Notes: a model not told the origin generated them from the sequence alone. 64,000 nucleotides of DNA from Eretmocerus hayati (GCA_029851415.1 CM056743.1:74173186-74237185), one strand, 5' to 3'. Shown: positions 12,588 to 23,750, numbered from the stretch's first letter. Made by a program: numbers and translations.

Positions 12588-13185
12588 GAAAATTTCGAGG
12601 ACGATTCCAAGTTTCCAATCAACAACACATTTTGTTGGTCTGTTGGATCGATTCTCGCCATATTTATCACTCCGAAGAGTTTTCGGGCTCGACGCGATGG
12701 AATGAACGTCTGATTGACACCCGATCGATGTTGAGAAGTCATTCACAATGATCCACCATCGAGTAGAATCGAAACAGATCTCAAACCTGATACACAGTAC
12801 AAGTTGGGTAAGATTCTTCCACAAATTCCTCTTGGACGGACTCTAAAACTTTGTGGGAAGCTCGACTATCCCAGACTCCACGCGCTCGTCTAAAGATAAT
12901 GAATATACAAATCTTACCCAACTCTCACTGTGTAACGAGCTTGAAATCTTCCTTTGATACTTATGCTCGATGATGCATCATTGTGAACGGCTTACGAACA
13001 TTGATCGGGTGTCAGTCAGACTTCTATTCCATAGCGACGAGCCCGAAAACTCCTTGGAGTGATGAACATGGCAAGAATTGTTCAACGGAGTAACAGAATG
13101 TGTTTGTCAACGAGCTTCTGATGCACGCGCGCGTGCGCTGACCCGTGCTCGTGTGCTTAGCGCATCTTATGTAGTTACGGACTCT

Positions 13186-13760
13186 GAAGCTATCAGGCGC
13201 GAGTACTACAGCTCGCGTTGGATGGCACATGGGAGAGGCAGAAGAGCTATCGCGCAAGCGCGCTGTCGCCCATATGAATAAGGGCGTGTCTCCAATTCAA
13301 GCGCACGCGATCCCACCGCGCACGACACGGCGCACCGCAAGCACACAGGCTCACGCGCCGATGGTTGTTTTTGTTTATAAAGCAATAAAAACTCATTGTC
13401 TCACATGTTGCCTCAAGCTTTGGATGTAAAAATGCTCTCTCAACAACCAAGAAATGGAAAATGTCAACAGGAGCGCTTTGTAAACAAAAACGAATAACGG
13501 CGCGTGAGCCTGTATGCCTGTGGTGCGCCGTGTCGTGCGCCGTGGGATCGCGTGCGATTGAATTGGAGACACGCCCTAATACGCGGCAGACGGGAAGGCG
13601 CGCTCGGGCTCGAGTATGTTCGCGCGCATATGAAGCACACCGTGAACTGAATGGCCGAGTCTACATAAGAGAATGAGTGCGTGGCGAGAGCGCTCTCCTG
13701 GGCGAGATGAATAGGCAACCGCTCTCGCCACTCTTGCAGCATCACATGTTTATATCATTT
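13186..13760. repeat. Satellite-like unit related to 23.2-23.75 kb
   Basis: Blocks such as CTCGCGTTGGATGGCACA, GGGAGAGG, AGAGCTATCGCGC, GCCCATATGAATA, ACGCGGCAGACGGGAAGGCG and GGCTCGAGTATGTT appear in the same order as in the 23.2-23.75 kb array. One copy here is interrupted by the MITE at 13282-13576. Confidence 0.7.
13282..13576. mobile_element. 295-bp Harbinger/Tourist-like MITE
   Basis: The element starts GGGCGTGTCTCCAATTCAA and ends with its inverse complement. The inverted arms are over 100 bases with few mismatches. TAA occurs immediately outside both ends (13279-13281 and 13577-13579), a 3-bp duplication typical of PIF/Harbinger insertions. Removing one TAA and the element restores a satellite unit seen intact near 23.54 kb. 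It has no coding capacity. Confidence 0.85.
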
Positions 13761-14359
13761 ATATTCTGGAACATTGCGCGGTGACAGGTCACCATAGTTC
13801 TGCGCTTCCGAGACATAGTACTGACGTTTCAGTTGGGAATCATTGCGGAAGGGGATCAATTCCAAAACTCAAGAAGCCCCCAAAACTGCAAACATGCAAA
13901 AGCTCGGCCTGGAAATTCTGTTGAGAGCTCATCAGATTCGGGGATCGATTATTTCCTAGATAGAATCCTTAATTCTTCGACTCTCTTTCGGGGTGTTGCG
14001 ATCGATTCTCCAACCAAGCAGAACATTTTGACATGAACATCCATGATTTATCGCAGGTTGATTCGTTATTCTAGGTTTGAGATTGATTTTTTTCACGGAC
14101 AAAATTTTCGGTTCTAGTATCCAAGTATTTGCAAGTTTGATTACCTTAGTGAGTTTCGATCGGATTTCGGTTCCCGGCAAGATTCCCGATCGAAGTTCCC
14201 GGATGTCCGCTAATTTGGCTGTTTTCTTAGGTTCTGGGAATGATCTTTCTTTCAACAGCTTTTCCAGGCCCAGTTTGCGAGTGTTTTTGGTTTTGAGGGC
14301 TCTTTCATTTTCTTAATTTATGCCCCCCTCTTCCCGTGATAATTCCTAGCTTTGATGTT
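13761..14359. other. Non-coding stretch, no recognisable gene
   Basis: No coding or structural feature was recognised between the satellite-like unit and the BEL/Pao 5' LTR. Confidence 0.5.
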
Positions 14360-14871
14360 TGTTCGGGAAAGTCGATTGTATTCGGATATATTTCTAGAGC
14401 TTTCGAGAACGACAGAGCCGAGGCAGAGCAATGAACTTTTCTCCCCTTGAAATCATGTGATATCAATGCCCGCTGATTGGCACATTCAAAATTCTCAGAA
14501 ATTTGGCAACATTGCTCTCCCTCATTCCCTTTCGGCCTCGACGACGATCTTGCTTCGGCGAACCGGCAGTTGACCACCGACCGCCGAGCAGGCTAATTAT
14601 TGTGAGCGTAGCTCACCCTCGCGACTTTCAAGTGCCGCGAGATCTATCGCATCTTCTTCGCGAGTTTGATCTCTCCGTGCCGCGAATTCGCCCCTCATTC
14701 CTCTCGCGCCTTTTTCTATGAACAAATGTGGTGAAACGTGGAGTAAATGAATTCACACAAGTTATTATATCAGATATTGAGTGTTATAATTTTTGACTTC
14801 CACTGCCCCGGCCTCGAGCGCCCCATCGCGATCTCGTTATATATATTCATATTTCGGGCCTTACCCGTTCA
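14360..14871 (+). repeat. BEL/Pao 5' LTR
   Basis: It starts TGTTCGGGAAAGTCG and probably ends CCCGTTCA at 14871. The homologous 3' copy starts TGTTCGGGGAAGTCG at 21637. A GGTATCAGAGC motif follows at 14878, in the place expected of a primer-binding site. The right boundary is inferred because the 3' LTR end is eroded. Confidence 0.7.
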
Positions 14872-15810
14872 TGTTTGGTATCAGAGCGTGGTTAAGGCTC
14901 TGCCACTCGCCACAAAAGAAAAAGAAAATTTAGTTGCTTCGGTGGGTGCGAGTGAATATTTCGTCGCGCGAGTGCAAGTGATGTGAGTGCGCGAAGAGAA
15001 AGAGCTCGCGGCCGTTGGACATTGTGTTCGACTCGAGCTAGATCATCGAAGAGGCAACTTGGGCCTCGAGTATTGGCTTGGCGCAGCACCGGATCTACGA
15101 GGTGCAGACATCCCCAGCAAGCAGCAACACGGCATCGAGACGAGCAGCTGGTGACCATGTTCAAGGCAAGCTGCAGCAGGGTAAGCCGGGTCGAATTTTT
15201 CATACGCGCTTCTGGGTATTATTCGCGCAACGCAGTCTTCGCGAAGTAATTGGTGAGCGTATCGTTCCTTTACTTATGCATGTATAGTGCGGTCTCACTC
15301 GCACGTACGAATTTTGTTCGCTCAGCTGTGAGCCATCTGATGGATATGCGGCGCATGTATTCGGCGTTCGCAGGGCTCGTAGCATATCATAACCAATATG
15401 ATTATACTCCATTAGGAATATCTGGTCGGTGGTCACATTCGGGAGTCGAATAGAGCGAAACTCGCGACTCTCTTCTAACCGTTTAGTATTCGTGTTGAGT
15501 GGTATATGTTTGGCGCACCAGGGTCATGCTGTAGCAGGAGATAGACGCGATCGATCATTTTTGCAATTTGATAGGGAAGATCGGTCGACCCAACGCTCCA
15601 ATCTCTCTGCATGAAACACCTGATCCGTCTCAACTATTCTTCTGTTGAGAAAATTTTTAAATTCTGATTGGGGTTTTAGTCTCGCGCGTTAGTGTGTGTT
15701 TTATTTAGTGGGTCTTGTGTTGTTGTGTGGGTTTTATATTTCAGACTGAGTTTGGAATTTCAATGAGTTCTTGAACATTTGTTCTAACTGTAATAATTAG
15801 TGTAAAAATC
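14872..15810 (+). other. BEL/Pao 5' leader
   Basis: Non-coding sequence between LTR and gag. It begins with TGTTTGGTATCAGAGCGTGG, a possible primer-binding region. No long frame is maintained. Confidence 0.5.
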
Positions 15811-17191
15811 ATGGCTGCTAGACTCCTCTTCGATCGGCAATCGGCACTTGTGGTTTACATTCGTAATTTTGACACAAATACTGCCAAAAAGTGCAAAGGA
15901 AACATCACTGTGAATTTTCTCAAAACTCGCTTGGAGTTATTAGAAAGATATTGGGATGAATTTTGCCAAAGTGATTTGAATTTACATCAGCATAAGGATG
16001 AATTGAAAGATGAAGAATATTTTACTAAATTAGGATTCTTAGAGATCGAAGGAAATTATTCAATTTCGAAATCCGATTTACTACGTTTGCTGAATTAACG
16101 ATACCGGAAGAATCACTGTCTGAACACGGTTCAGTACATGATTCAGCGCGAGGCTCAGTCCACGCGTCAGTCCATTCAGCCAACCGTCCTCAAAATCAAA
16201 ACTTCTACCAATATCAACATTTTGATGCGCAGCAACTTATACGTGCGTCATCGGAATTGCAGTCCATTCCTACACTCGAACCACCTACATTTTCTGGTAA
16301 ACAAGCTGATTGGGAACATTCCAAGGAGCGTTTTGAATCGGTTATTGGGGGAAATCCTGATTCATCATCGTCTGCTGAATTGAACCATTTGCTCAATGCA
16401 ATTCAGGGTGACGCAGAAAAAATGATGAAAGGCGTCAAAACACCTACTACAAGTTTTTCAATTGCTTGAAATAAATTATGTCGGCGTTACGATAACTCTC
16501 GGTTGAGATTGGGCACACACTTGAACGAATTGATCGATTCAGCCCCAATTACCAAAAAATCTGCCCAAGCTCAAGGCCTTCGAGATCTAGAGTGTCCCGT
16601 TGATGGATGGGATTGTTGGCTCGTTCATTTAATTGTTCGGAAGCTAGGTCCGGGTACTAGAGAAAGTTGGACTATTGCGCAAGAGAATGTTGAGGGTTTT
16701 TCGACGTATGCTGCTTTATCGAATTTTTTGGAAAATCGTATTCAATCATTGAACGCAGCTCATTCAGGGTCTGTAGCGACGAATGAATCGAGCCTGGTTC
16801 GTCGTCTGCTGGTAGATACCGAGGCAATGCTAGTAGAAGGGATGTAAATTCAAATTTTGGGAATTCACAGAATAATAAGGGCCAGTCTAGTAATCCACTT
16901 ATTTGTATAAATTGTAAAGGCGATCATGCATTGCATAAATGTGAAAAGTTTATATCGCTGTCTGTGCACCAAAGATTTGAATTTTGCAAAGCGAATCGTT
17001 TATGTATAAATTGTTTGAAGTCTGGTCATTATGCTCATAAATGTGGTTCTCAGTATGAGTGTAGTAAGTGTAAACGGCCACATCATACAAAACTACATAT
17101 GGATTTTTCGGGTGCTTCCAAGCCAGAAGATTCTGAAAATCAACAGCGGCAAGCTGGTTGTCATTCAATTCACAGTTTTTCCGCGTATTAG
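15811..17191 (+). pseudogene. BEL/Pao gag remnant with zinc knuckles
   Basis: The N-terminal piece (15811-16098) starts MAARLLFDRQSALV and is followed by frame-shifted pieces at about 16257-16469, 16503-16847 and 16931-17191. The last carries CINCKGDHALHKC and CINCLKSGHYAHKC (the second a clean C-x2-C-x4-H-x4-C knuckle) plus a third Cys/His cluster YECSKCKRPHH. This is the nucleocapsid part that binds RNA. At least three frame changes break the gene. Confidence 0.8.
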
Positions 17192-17199
17192 AAGCAAGC

Positions 17200-17704
17200 G
17201 TGTTTAGTAGCAACCGCGCGTGTCTGGTTACAAGGTCCCGACGGACAGAGAGTTGAAGCTCGTGCCTTGATTGACCCAGGCTCGGACTGTTCATTTGTAG
17301 CAGATAGGGTCGTTCAAGCCTTGAATTTGCCGTCGCGGAAACTTAGGTTGGGGATCAATACCATTGGGGGTCGACGCACAGTAGTTTTGGCAAGTGAGGT
17401 CTCGCTCACTCTATTGTCAAAAATCGATTCGAATTTCTCGTTCGAGAGTGAGGCTCTGGTTCTTCCGGGACTTACCTCATTTTTGCCTAGGTCAACGGTG
17501 AAATATGAAGACTGGGCACATTTAGATGGACTAACACTTGCGGATCCGGAATTTTTCATCCCTGCCGAAGTTAACTGTTTATTGGGCACTGAAATGTATA
17601 GTGAAATTCTTAGAGAAGGTTTGGTAAAGGGCCCATCAAAAACTCCTGCCGCTCAAAACAGCAGTGGGCTGGATTCTCACTGGAGGTACGCAGTCGGGTG
17701 TTGA
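17200..17704 (+). pseudogene. BEL/Pao aspartic protease remnant
   Basis: The frame contains LIDPGSDCSFVADRVV, the position of the retropepsin active site, with DPG rather than the usual D-S/T-G. A second conserved block is LGTEMYSEILREG. It runs on from the gag knuckles and overlaps the RT frame by about 40 bases in another frame. The substituted active-site residue and frame break indicate loss of function. Confidence 0.75.
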
Positions 17705-18533
17705 AACTGTAAATCCACGTGTCGTTTTATCTTTGCATGTGGGCGTTGATAGTTCTCTGTCAAATCAACTAACTCAATTTTGGGAAATCGAAGAACTCCC
17801 AGCTAATCGTCATCTTACAGTTGAGGAGGAGTATTGTGGAAAATCGTTTAGGTCGTTTGTTGAGCGCACGTCTGAAGGACGCTTCGTCGTGCACCTTCCA
17901 TTTACACAAAATACTCATAAAGCTTCGTTTTCTGAATCCTGGGACGTTGCGGTCGCATGCCTACTACGATTTGAGAAAAAACGACAACGAGATTCGAAGT
18001 TGGATGGAGCATACACCGAATTCATGGGACAGTACAAGTCACCGGGTCACATGAGACGCACTCAGCCACCAGGTGGGTCAAAGCCAGCGCCATCTTACCT
18101 GACACATCATCCCGTTTTTCGTAAAGATAGCAACAAAATTCGAGTCGCTCTGAATGGTTCGCACAAAACAGGTAATGGTAAAAGTTTTAATGATTTCCCA
18201 TTGACTGGCCCCAAGCTCCGAAATGATATAACATTGGTATTGATTCGTTGGAGATTTTCCAAATATGGGTTTTGTACTGACATAGTTAAGATGTTCAGAC
18301 GAATTTTGGTACATCCGGATGATGTAAATCGGCAGAGGATTGTCTGGCGGCCTTTAGGGCAAGAGAAAATCCTCGATTATGTATTACTCACGGTCACTTA
18401 CGGAACAGTTTGTGCGCCATACCTGGCTATCAGAGTTCTCTTTCATCTGGCTGAAATATACAAAGAACAGTTTCCTATCGCTGTTCTCATTGTCCTATGT
18501 CGTCGATACATGGATGATTTGTTTGGGGGATAG
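17664..18533 (+). pseudogene. BEL/Pao reverse transcriptase remnant
   Basis: The frame includes KIRVALNGSHKTGNGKSFND, FCTDIVKMFRRILVHPDD (motif A region) and RRYMDDLFGG, the YxDD catalytic motif. It stops directly after YMDDLFGG, where functional elements continue. It is homologous to the minus-strand fragment at 7560-7735. Confidence 0.85.
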
Positions 18534-18550
18534 ATACTCCTTCAGCCGCA

Positions 18551-19159
18551 TTGGAAGCTCGAGATCAGTTGATTTCTATCATGTTGTGCGCATGTATGGA
18601 ACTTGGGAAGTGGTCAGCAAATCACTCGGATTTGCTGCTAGAAATACGGTCACAAGTTCCACTTTTATCACAAGTTCGCGTGTCTCGCTGGTTGGGTTCT
18701 CTGAACAATTCAAATTGGGAACTTCATGGATTTGCAGACGCGTCGGAAAGGGCTTATACGGCCCTTGTTTATTCAGTTATTCCAGGAGAAACTTCAAACT
18801 TGATTATGGTTAAAACGAAAGTCGCGCCGGTAAAAGCGCTGTCCATACCTAAGCTTGAGTTGTGTGCTGCGGTTTTGTTGGTTAAATTGGCGAAACATGT
18901 GATGAATGATTTGGAAGTTCGGCCATCAGCTTTTTATTGCTGGTCAGATCCGAAAGTTGTTCTGGATTGGCTCAATGGTCTCCCTTCCAAATGGGAGACT
19001 CTTGTTGCCAATCGAGTGAGTACGATTAGCAGCACTCTTCCTGATGCTGTATGGGGGCATGTTTGTTCAGAAGAAAATTGCGCCGATCGCGCAACCCGGG
19101 GAGGGGGGGTTGACTGCAAAAGAACTTTCAAATTTGAACGTTTGGTGATATGGTCCTAA
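18551..19159 (+). pseudogene. BEL/Pao RNase H region remnant
   Basis: It contains ELHGFADASERAYTALVYS (first catalytic Asp of RNase H), KLELCAAVLLVKL and CWSDPKVVLDWL. Compared with the minus-strand relative at 7138-7735, about 300 bases between RT and RNase H are missing. A G-rich slip (GGGGAGGGGGGG near 19100) shifts the frame before the end. Confidence 0.85.
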
Positions 19160-19565
19160 TTCGATAACTCAATCGAAGAATGAATGGTCTAAAGTTTCGT
19201 CAGAACCCGTGTGCGTAGAAGCGCTCGCTCATTTGGTTGTGGAATCGTCACCAGTTTTAGAACACCTTCAAAAGCATGACAGTTCTTCTTCAAAAATAGT
19301 TCACATTGTTGCATATATATTTTGATGGAAATCCAATGCTTCGCGCAATCCTGAAGATCGTTGCAAATCCTTCTTGAGTCCTATAGAGTTGAACTCAGCT
19401 AAAGTTGCATTGTTCAAGGCCATTCAAAGGCGGTACTTTGCTGAAGAAATCGCAGATTTAGAGAAAGGAAAAAACGTGTCGAAGAAAAGTGACATCCGAA
19501 GATTGCTACCATGATTAGATGCTCGTGGGGTTCTGAGAGTTGGTGAACGCCTTAAAAATGCAAAC

Positions 19566-20780
19566 TTGTCTCACAACGAAATACATCCAGTTATTCTGTC
19601 GAGTAGAAGCATCTTTGTTCAACGTTTGGTCAAGGAGTTACACAGAGATTTGTTACGTGGGGGAATTCAGCTTATGTTGAGTGATTTATATAGATGGGCG
19701 TGGATACCTCGAGTGCAACATGTTGTTCAAAAGGTATATCGTAATCGTTGGAAATGTACTCGGTATAGTGGTAGACCGCTCATACAGCAAATGGACCCAT
19801 CACCAGCGGATGAAGTTACACCAAAGTATGCCTTTCAAGCTTCTGGCATAGATTATGCAGGACCAATATCTGTCCTGTTTTCTCGCGGAAGAGGTGCTGA
19901 AACCACAAAGGGATCCTTTTGCATTTTTGTTTGTATGTTCACGCAAGCAACTCATGTTCAAACCGTTTCAGATCTCACCACTCCAGCGTTCTCAGCCGCC
20001 GTTCATAGATTCGCTGCAAGACGAGGTAAATGCACAGATATATATTGCGACAACGCCAAAAGCTTTGTAGGTGCTGACGGAGAGCTTCGGCAATCATTTG
20101 ACCAAACATTGGCATTTTCAATAGAACTAAGCGAAGAATTAGCTAAAGAGGGAGTCACTTGGCACTTTCCACCGCCTCGCGCACCTTACTCTGGAGGTTT
20201 ATGGGAGGTGGCGGTGCGCTCATTCAAACATCATCTGAAGCGAGTAGTGGATGACTCTATATTCACTTTTGAAAAATTGCAAATTCTCAGTTCTCAAATC
20301 GAAGCATGCCTAAATTCTAAACCGCTTTGCCCTTTGTCACGTGAAGGAACTGATTTAGTTGCTGCGCTACCTGAACCATATAACGATGCAGAAGTAACAC
20401 AGTCTCCTCGGTGCAGGTGGAGAGCCATACAACGCATGAGGAATGACTTTTGGAATCGATGGCGTATGGAAGTCATGCATCATTATCAACTGAGGTCCAA
20501 ATGGCTAGCAGTACAAGAGCAACTCCGAGTGGGAGACCTCGCAATGGTGAAGGACGAGCTTATGCCATCTACAAAATGGGCCTTGGCAAGGGTCACTGCC
20601 GTCCATCCAGGAGCTGACGGATTGGTGCGCGTGGTCGATCTCAGGACCGCCACCACAACACTTCGTCGAGCACTCTGCAAGATCATCAAGTTGTTCGTAG
20701 ATCCTGGGGAAGAGGGCAGAGTGCCCTCTGTTCAACCGGAAGAAGAAGCCAAGGAACAACAAGAAAATCATGAAAGATGA
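19566..20780 (+). pseudogene. BEL/Pao integrase
   Basis: A 404-aa frame with core blocks GIDYAGPISVLF (Asp), IYCDNAKSFVGADGEL (Asp) and GGLWEVAVRSFKHHLKR (Glu), so the three catalytic residues are present. The C-terminal part has GDLAMVKDE and a Pao-type tail. The upstream spacer 19160-19565 is broken, so the integrase is detached from pol. This is the best-preserved part of the element. Confidence 0.85.
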
Positions 20781-21636
20781 CCGTGTAATCTCGACACTCC
20801 ACTACACACTTTTTCCCCGTTCCGTGACACCCGCGAATCATATGTCGTTCGTTTGGCCCCAATTTTGGGTAATTTGTATTCGTAGAACTTCATTCGAGTC
20901 ACAATAGTTATTTGGCAAGTGGAATCATTCCGAAACCGACGCGTAGGAGGGATTAAAATGACTTGTCCATCTTTAACCACTATTTTTTTCTAACTTAGAG
21001 ACATTTTGAAGCCTACAGTTTCCAAATCATTTGAGTTCGTATCATTTGATCGTGTCCCAAAATTGAACCTATTTACTATGTTGTTTGACTTTCGTCAATT
21101 TTGATATAAAATGTGTCTCGTGCAATATTTTTTGTTGATTGATTTTTTTTAATTGTTGCATTGGTGACTGATCACTATGCGTGATGTTGTTTGTTCAAAT
21201 TGATCAGTTTGACCACTTGAGTTTGATTTCATCATGTTGAGATAGATCGAGATATAGTTCTCATTTTCGAGATCTTATTGACGCGTGGAGCTCGATTCAA
21301 TTTCTTTTCATCAATCTATTGAATTAAAAATGTTGATATATTTCACTTTTCTCAGTATTATCCGTCACTGTCGGGTAAAATCATTCGTAAGATCATTCAT
21401 GATCAGTCGAGCCATCGAACATTCATTTTAGAGGCGATTATGTAGTAATTCTCTTTCGGTTGACGACTCAGGTTTTGCTTATTCAATCACGGTTGTCAAG
21501 TTCGAATATCTCAGAATCATTGAGTTTTTCGAACATTTTGTCCTCCCAAATTCGCCAGGTTTGAGATCAAGTTGACAATCTCATGTATTGGAAATTCCTT
21601 TTTGTTGCTTGCTATGAGCAAGCAAAGGAGGCGGAA
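20781..21636 (+). other. BEL/Pao 3' untranslated region
   Basis: AT-rich sequence without genes between integrase and the 3' LTR. Confidence 0.5.
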
Positions 21637-22036
21637 TGTTCGGGGAAGTCGGTTATTCCCGGATATGTTTCTAGAGCTTTCGAGAACGAGAGAGCCAAGG
21701 CAGACCAATGAACTTTTCTCCCCGTAAAATCGTGTGATTCGAATGCCCGCTGATTGGCACATTCAAAATTCTTAGAAACTTGGCAACATTGCTCTCCCTC
21801 AGTCCCTCTCGGCCTCGACGGCGATCTCGCTTCGGCGAACCGCCAGTGCCGAGCAGGCTAATCATTGTTAGCCTAGATCACCCTCGCGATTTCCAAGTGC
21901 CGCGAGCTCCACCGCATTTTCTCCGCGAATTTGATCTCTCTGGCCGCAAATTCACCCCTCACTTCTCTCGCGCCTTTTTCTATGAACAAATGTAGTGAAA
22001 CGTGAAGTGAATAAATTCACACATGTTATTATATCA

Positions 22037-22573
22037 TTCAAATTTCATTCCTCCAACTTATCAATTGTAAAACAACTCCTTTCTGACAATGATTATCCTG
22101 AAGATTTCACTGACAAATGTATGAAAACCAGATTACATCGTTCAAAAGATCTGATGAACAGAACAGAAAGAATACGTCGCAACCAAATTCTATATGCTGG
22201 CCAGAACAAAATTTGTATTCCATACCACGAACGCTTATTCGAAAAATGTAATGCTCTGTTCAAACATAACGATATTCACACTCTTCCAAAAGTTTCCAAG
22301 TCATTAAGCTCAATAGTAAAATTAGGTAAGGACCAACTAGATAAATTTAGCAAAACTGGTGTTGTTTACAAATTTCAGTGTAAAGATTGCCCAGCAACGT
22401 ATGTGGGAGAGACAAAAAGACAACTAGGTACACGCATTAAAGATCATATTACAAACAAAGATAAAAAATCCGTAGTTTCTGTTCACAGACTCAATGATAA
22501 ACACGATTTCCATTGGGATCAAACCAAAATTTTAGACACAGAGAAAAATTGGAAAAAAACGGTTGATTTCTGA
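22037..22573 (+). pseudogene. PLE linker and GIY-YIG endonuclease fragment
   Basis: The fragment starts in the RT-EN linker (NLSIVKQLLSDNDYPEDFTD) and includes VVYKFQCKDC and YVGETKRQLGTRIKDH, the GIY-YIG domain with its conserved Arg. It aligns along its length with the C-terminal half of the frame at 10849-12066. RT is absent because of 5' truncation. A frame change near 22573 ends it. Confidence 0.85.
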
Positions 22574-22981
22574 AATGATCCATATAAAATTCGATGAGAA
22601 TTGCATCAATAGAAAAGACGATATTCAAAATCTCAGTCAAGTATATAACCCGTTGTGGGCAACGGCTGACAAAGCTCGTTAACCCCCCGCTCTCTTTCTC
22701 TCTCCCACATGCACTACTTTTTATATATATGTCACCTACTGTACACTGCGATCGCGCTAATATAAATATGAGTGAAAAATGAGACCGATGACTCACTCTG
22801 TTTACTTGTATTGACAGGAGCCAGACGTTATGTCTGTGCTCTATTACAAGATCGTCCAAAATATCATGACGATCTAAAGAATAACGTAAGTTGCGCATCT
22901 TTAATATTTATACACCCATCATTTGTAAAAAATTTTCATATTTTCTATCATTATACATATGTCGAAACAGAAACCTGAAGC

Positions 22982-23020
22982 CTGATGAGGTCCACAAAAC
23001 CTAGTGGACGAAACGTTGCA
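22982..23020 (+). ncRNA. Hammerhead ribozyme motif in PLE 3' tail
   Basis: CTGATGAG is followed by a perfect six-pair stem II (GTCCAC/GTGGAC) with an eight-base loop, then CGAAAC and GTTGC. Both core boxes match the hammerhead consensus exactly, and the position in the 3' pseudo-LTR is as known for PLEs. Activity is inferred. Confidence 0.8.
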
Positions 23021-23172
23021 ATAAAATTTCCATCATGAAATTTTGGGAATTTATTTAGTTCCCCACCGTCCTTCAAGATCGACGAGACCAAAGGTTCAAC
23101 TTGTTATTATATCAGATATCGATTGTTATAATTTTTAACTTCCACTGCCCTGGACTGGAGCGCCCCATCGCC

Positions 23173-23750
23173 CTTATGTAGACTCGGCCTATAGAAGTGC
23201 CGAGTGCGCGGACTCCTGCTCTCAAGAGAGGCACGTGGGAGACTGACTGAAGCCATCGATCGCGAGCATTGTAGCTCGGAAATGATGGCTCACGAGAGAG
23301 GGAGAGGAGCTATCGCTTCCATGCACGTCTGCCCATATGAATGGTATGCGGGAGACGGAGGAGCGCCCTGGGGCTCGAATATGTTGCACGTATACAATGC
23401 ACTCCGGAAACTCAATAGAATTGCCGGTAGCGCAGACTTCTGCTCTCAAGGGAGGCACGCGGGACACTGACTAAAGCTATTGCGTCGGATGGCACACGGG
23501 AGAGGGGGGAAAGCTATCGCGCACGCGCGCTTCTGCCCATATGAATAATACGCGGGAGACGGGAAGGCGCGCCCGGACTCGCGTATGGGATACATACCAG
23601 AAACTAAATAAAATCGTCAGTACGCAGATTTCTGCTCGCAAGAGAGGCGTGTGGGAGTCTGACCGAAGCTATCGGGCGCGAACACGATAGCTCGCGTCGG
23701 ATGGCTCACGGGAGAGGGAGAGGAGTTATCGCTCACGCGCATAAACTTAA
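23173..23750. repeat. ~200-220-bp satellite-like array, about 2.7 copies
   Basis: Units begin with CTGCTCTCAAGAGAGGCA-like blocks near 23215, 23440 and 23633, followed by a GGGAGAC/TCTGAC block, GCTATCG, GATGGCTCAC and GCCCATATGAAT. A related unit lies at 13.2-13.76 kb. Short GC-rich frames in it are by-products of the repeat. Confidence 0.75.

Larger units (their letters stand above)
10381..12623 (-). mobile_element. Penelope-like retroelement with inverted terminal arms
   Basis: A 5'-truncated PLE coding region on the minus strand is bracketed by two inverted 492-bp arms. AACACATTTTGTT occurs immediately before the left arm (10368-10380) and again at 12624-12636, consistent with a 13-bp target duplication. 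The right side has about 36 extra element bases (12588-12623) beyond the arm. Inverted pseudo-LTRs and variable 5' truncation are known for Penelope elements. Confidence 0.85.
10290..13185. repeat. Foldback element split by a PLE
   Basis: With the PLE at 10381-12623 removed, the left arm (10290-10380 joined to 12637-12820) is an inverse copy of the right arm (about 12895-13185). Shared blocks include GTAACTACATAAGA, GCATCAGAAGCTCGTT, GAGTTTTCGGGCTCG, TTCACAATGAT and AGTTGGGTAAGATT. Arms are about 275 bases with noticeable divergence, and the loop is about 75 bases. The PLE landed only in the left arm, so the foldback is older. Family unknown. Confidence 0.75.
22037..23101 (+). mobile_element. 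5'-truncated PLE inside the LTR
   Basis: The insertion is about 1065 bases, flanked by the perfect 13-bp duplication TGTTATTATATCA. It keeps only the end of the PLE coding region and a 3' pseudo-LTR tail with a hammerhead motif. It belongs to a different PLE subfamily from the one at 10.4 kb, judging by protein differences. Confidence 0.9.
14360..23172 (+). mobile_element. Decayed BEL/Pao LTR retrotransposon
   Basis: Two related LTRs (14360-14871 and 21637-about 23172, the latter interrupted) enclose gag, aspartic protease, RT, RNase H and integrase in BEL/Pao order on the plus strand. Multiple frameshifts, stops and an internal deletion inactivate it. The LTRs differ visibly at many positions, so the insertion is old. 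A PLE later inserted into the 3' LTR. Confidence 0.85.
21637..23172 (+). repeat. BEL/Pao 3' LTR, interrupted by a PLE
   Basis: Bases 21637-22036 and 23115-about 23172 align to the 5' LTR. TGTTATTATATCA lies at 22024-22036 and again at 23102-23114, the target duplication of the intervening PLE. The last ~40 LTR bases are replaced by satellite-like sequence. Confidence 0.8.

Noticed and set aside
13024..13745. Several Arg/Ala-rich frames on both strands
   Set aside because: They come from GC-rich inverted repeats and the MITE at 13282-13576.
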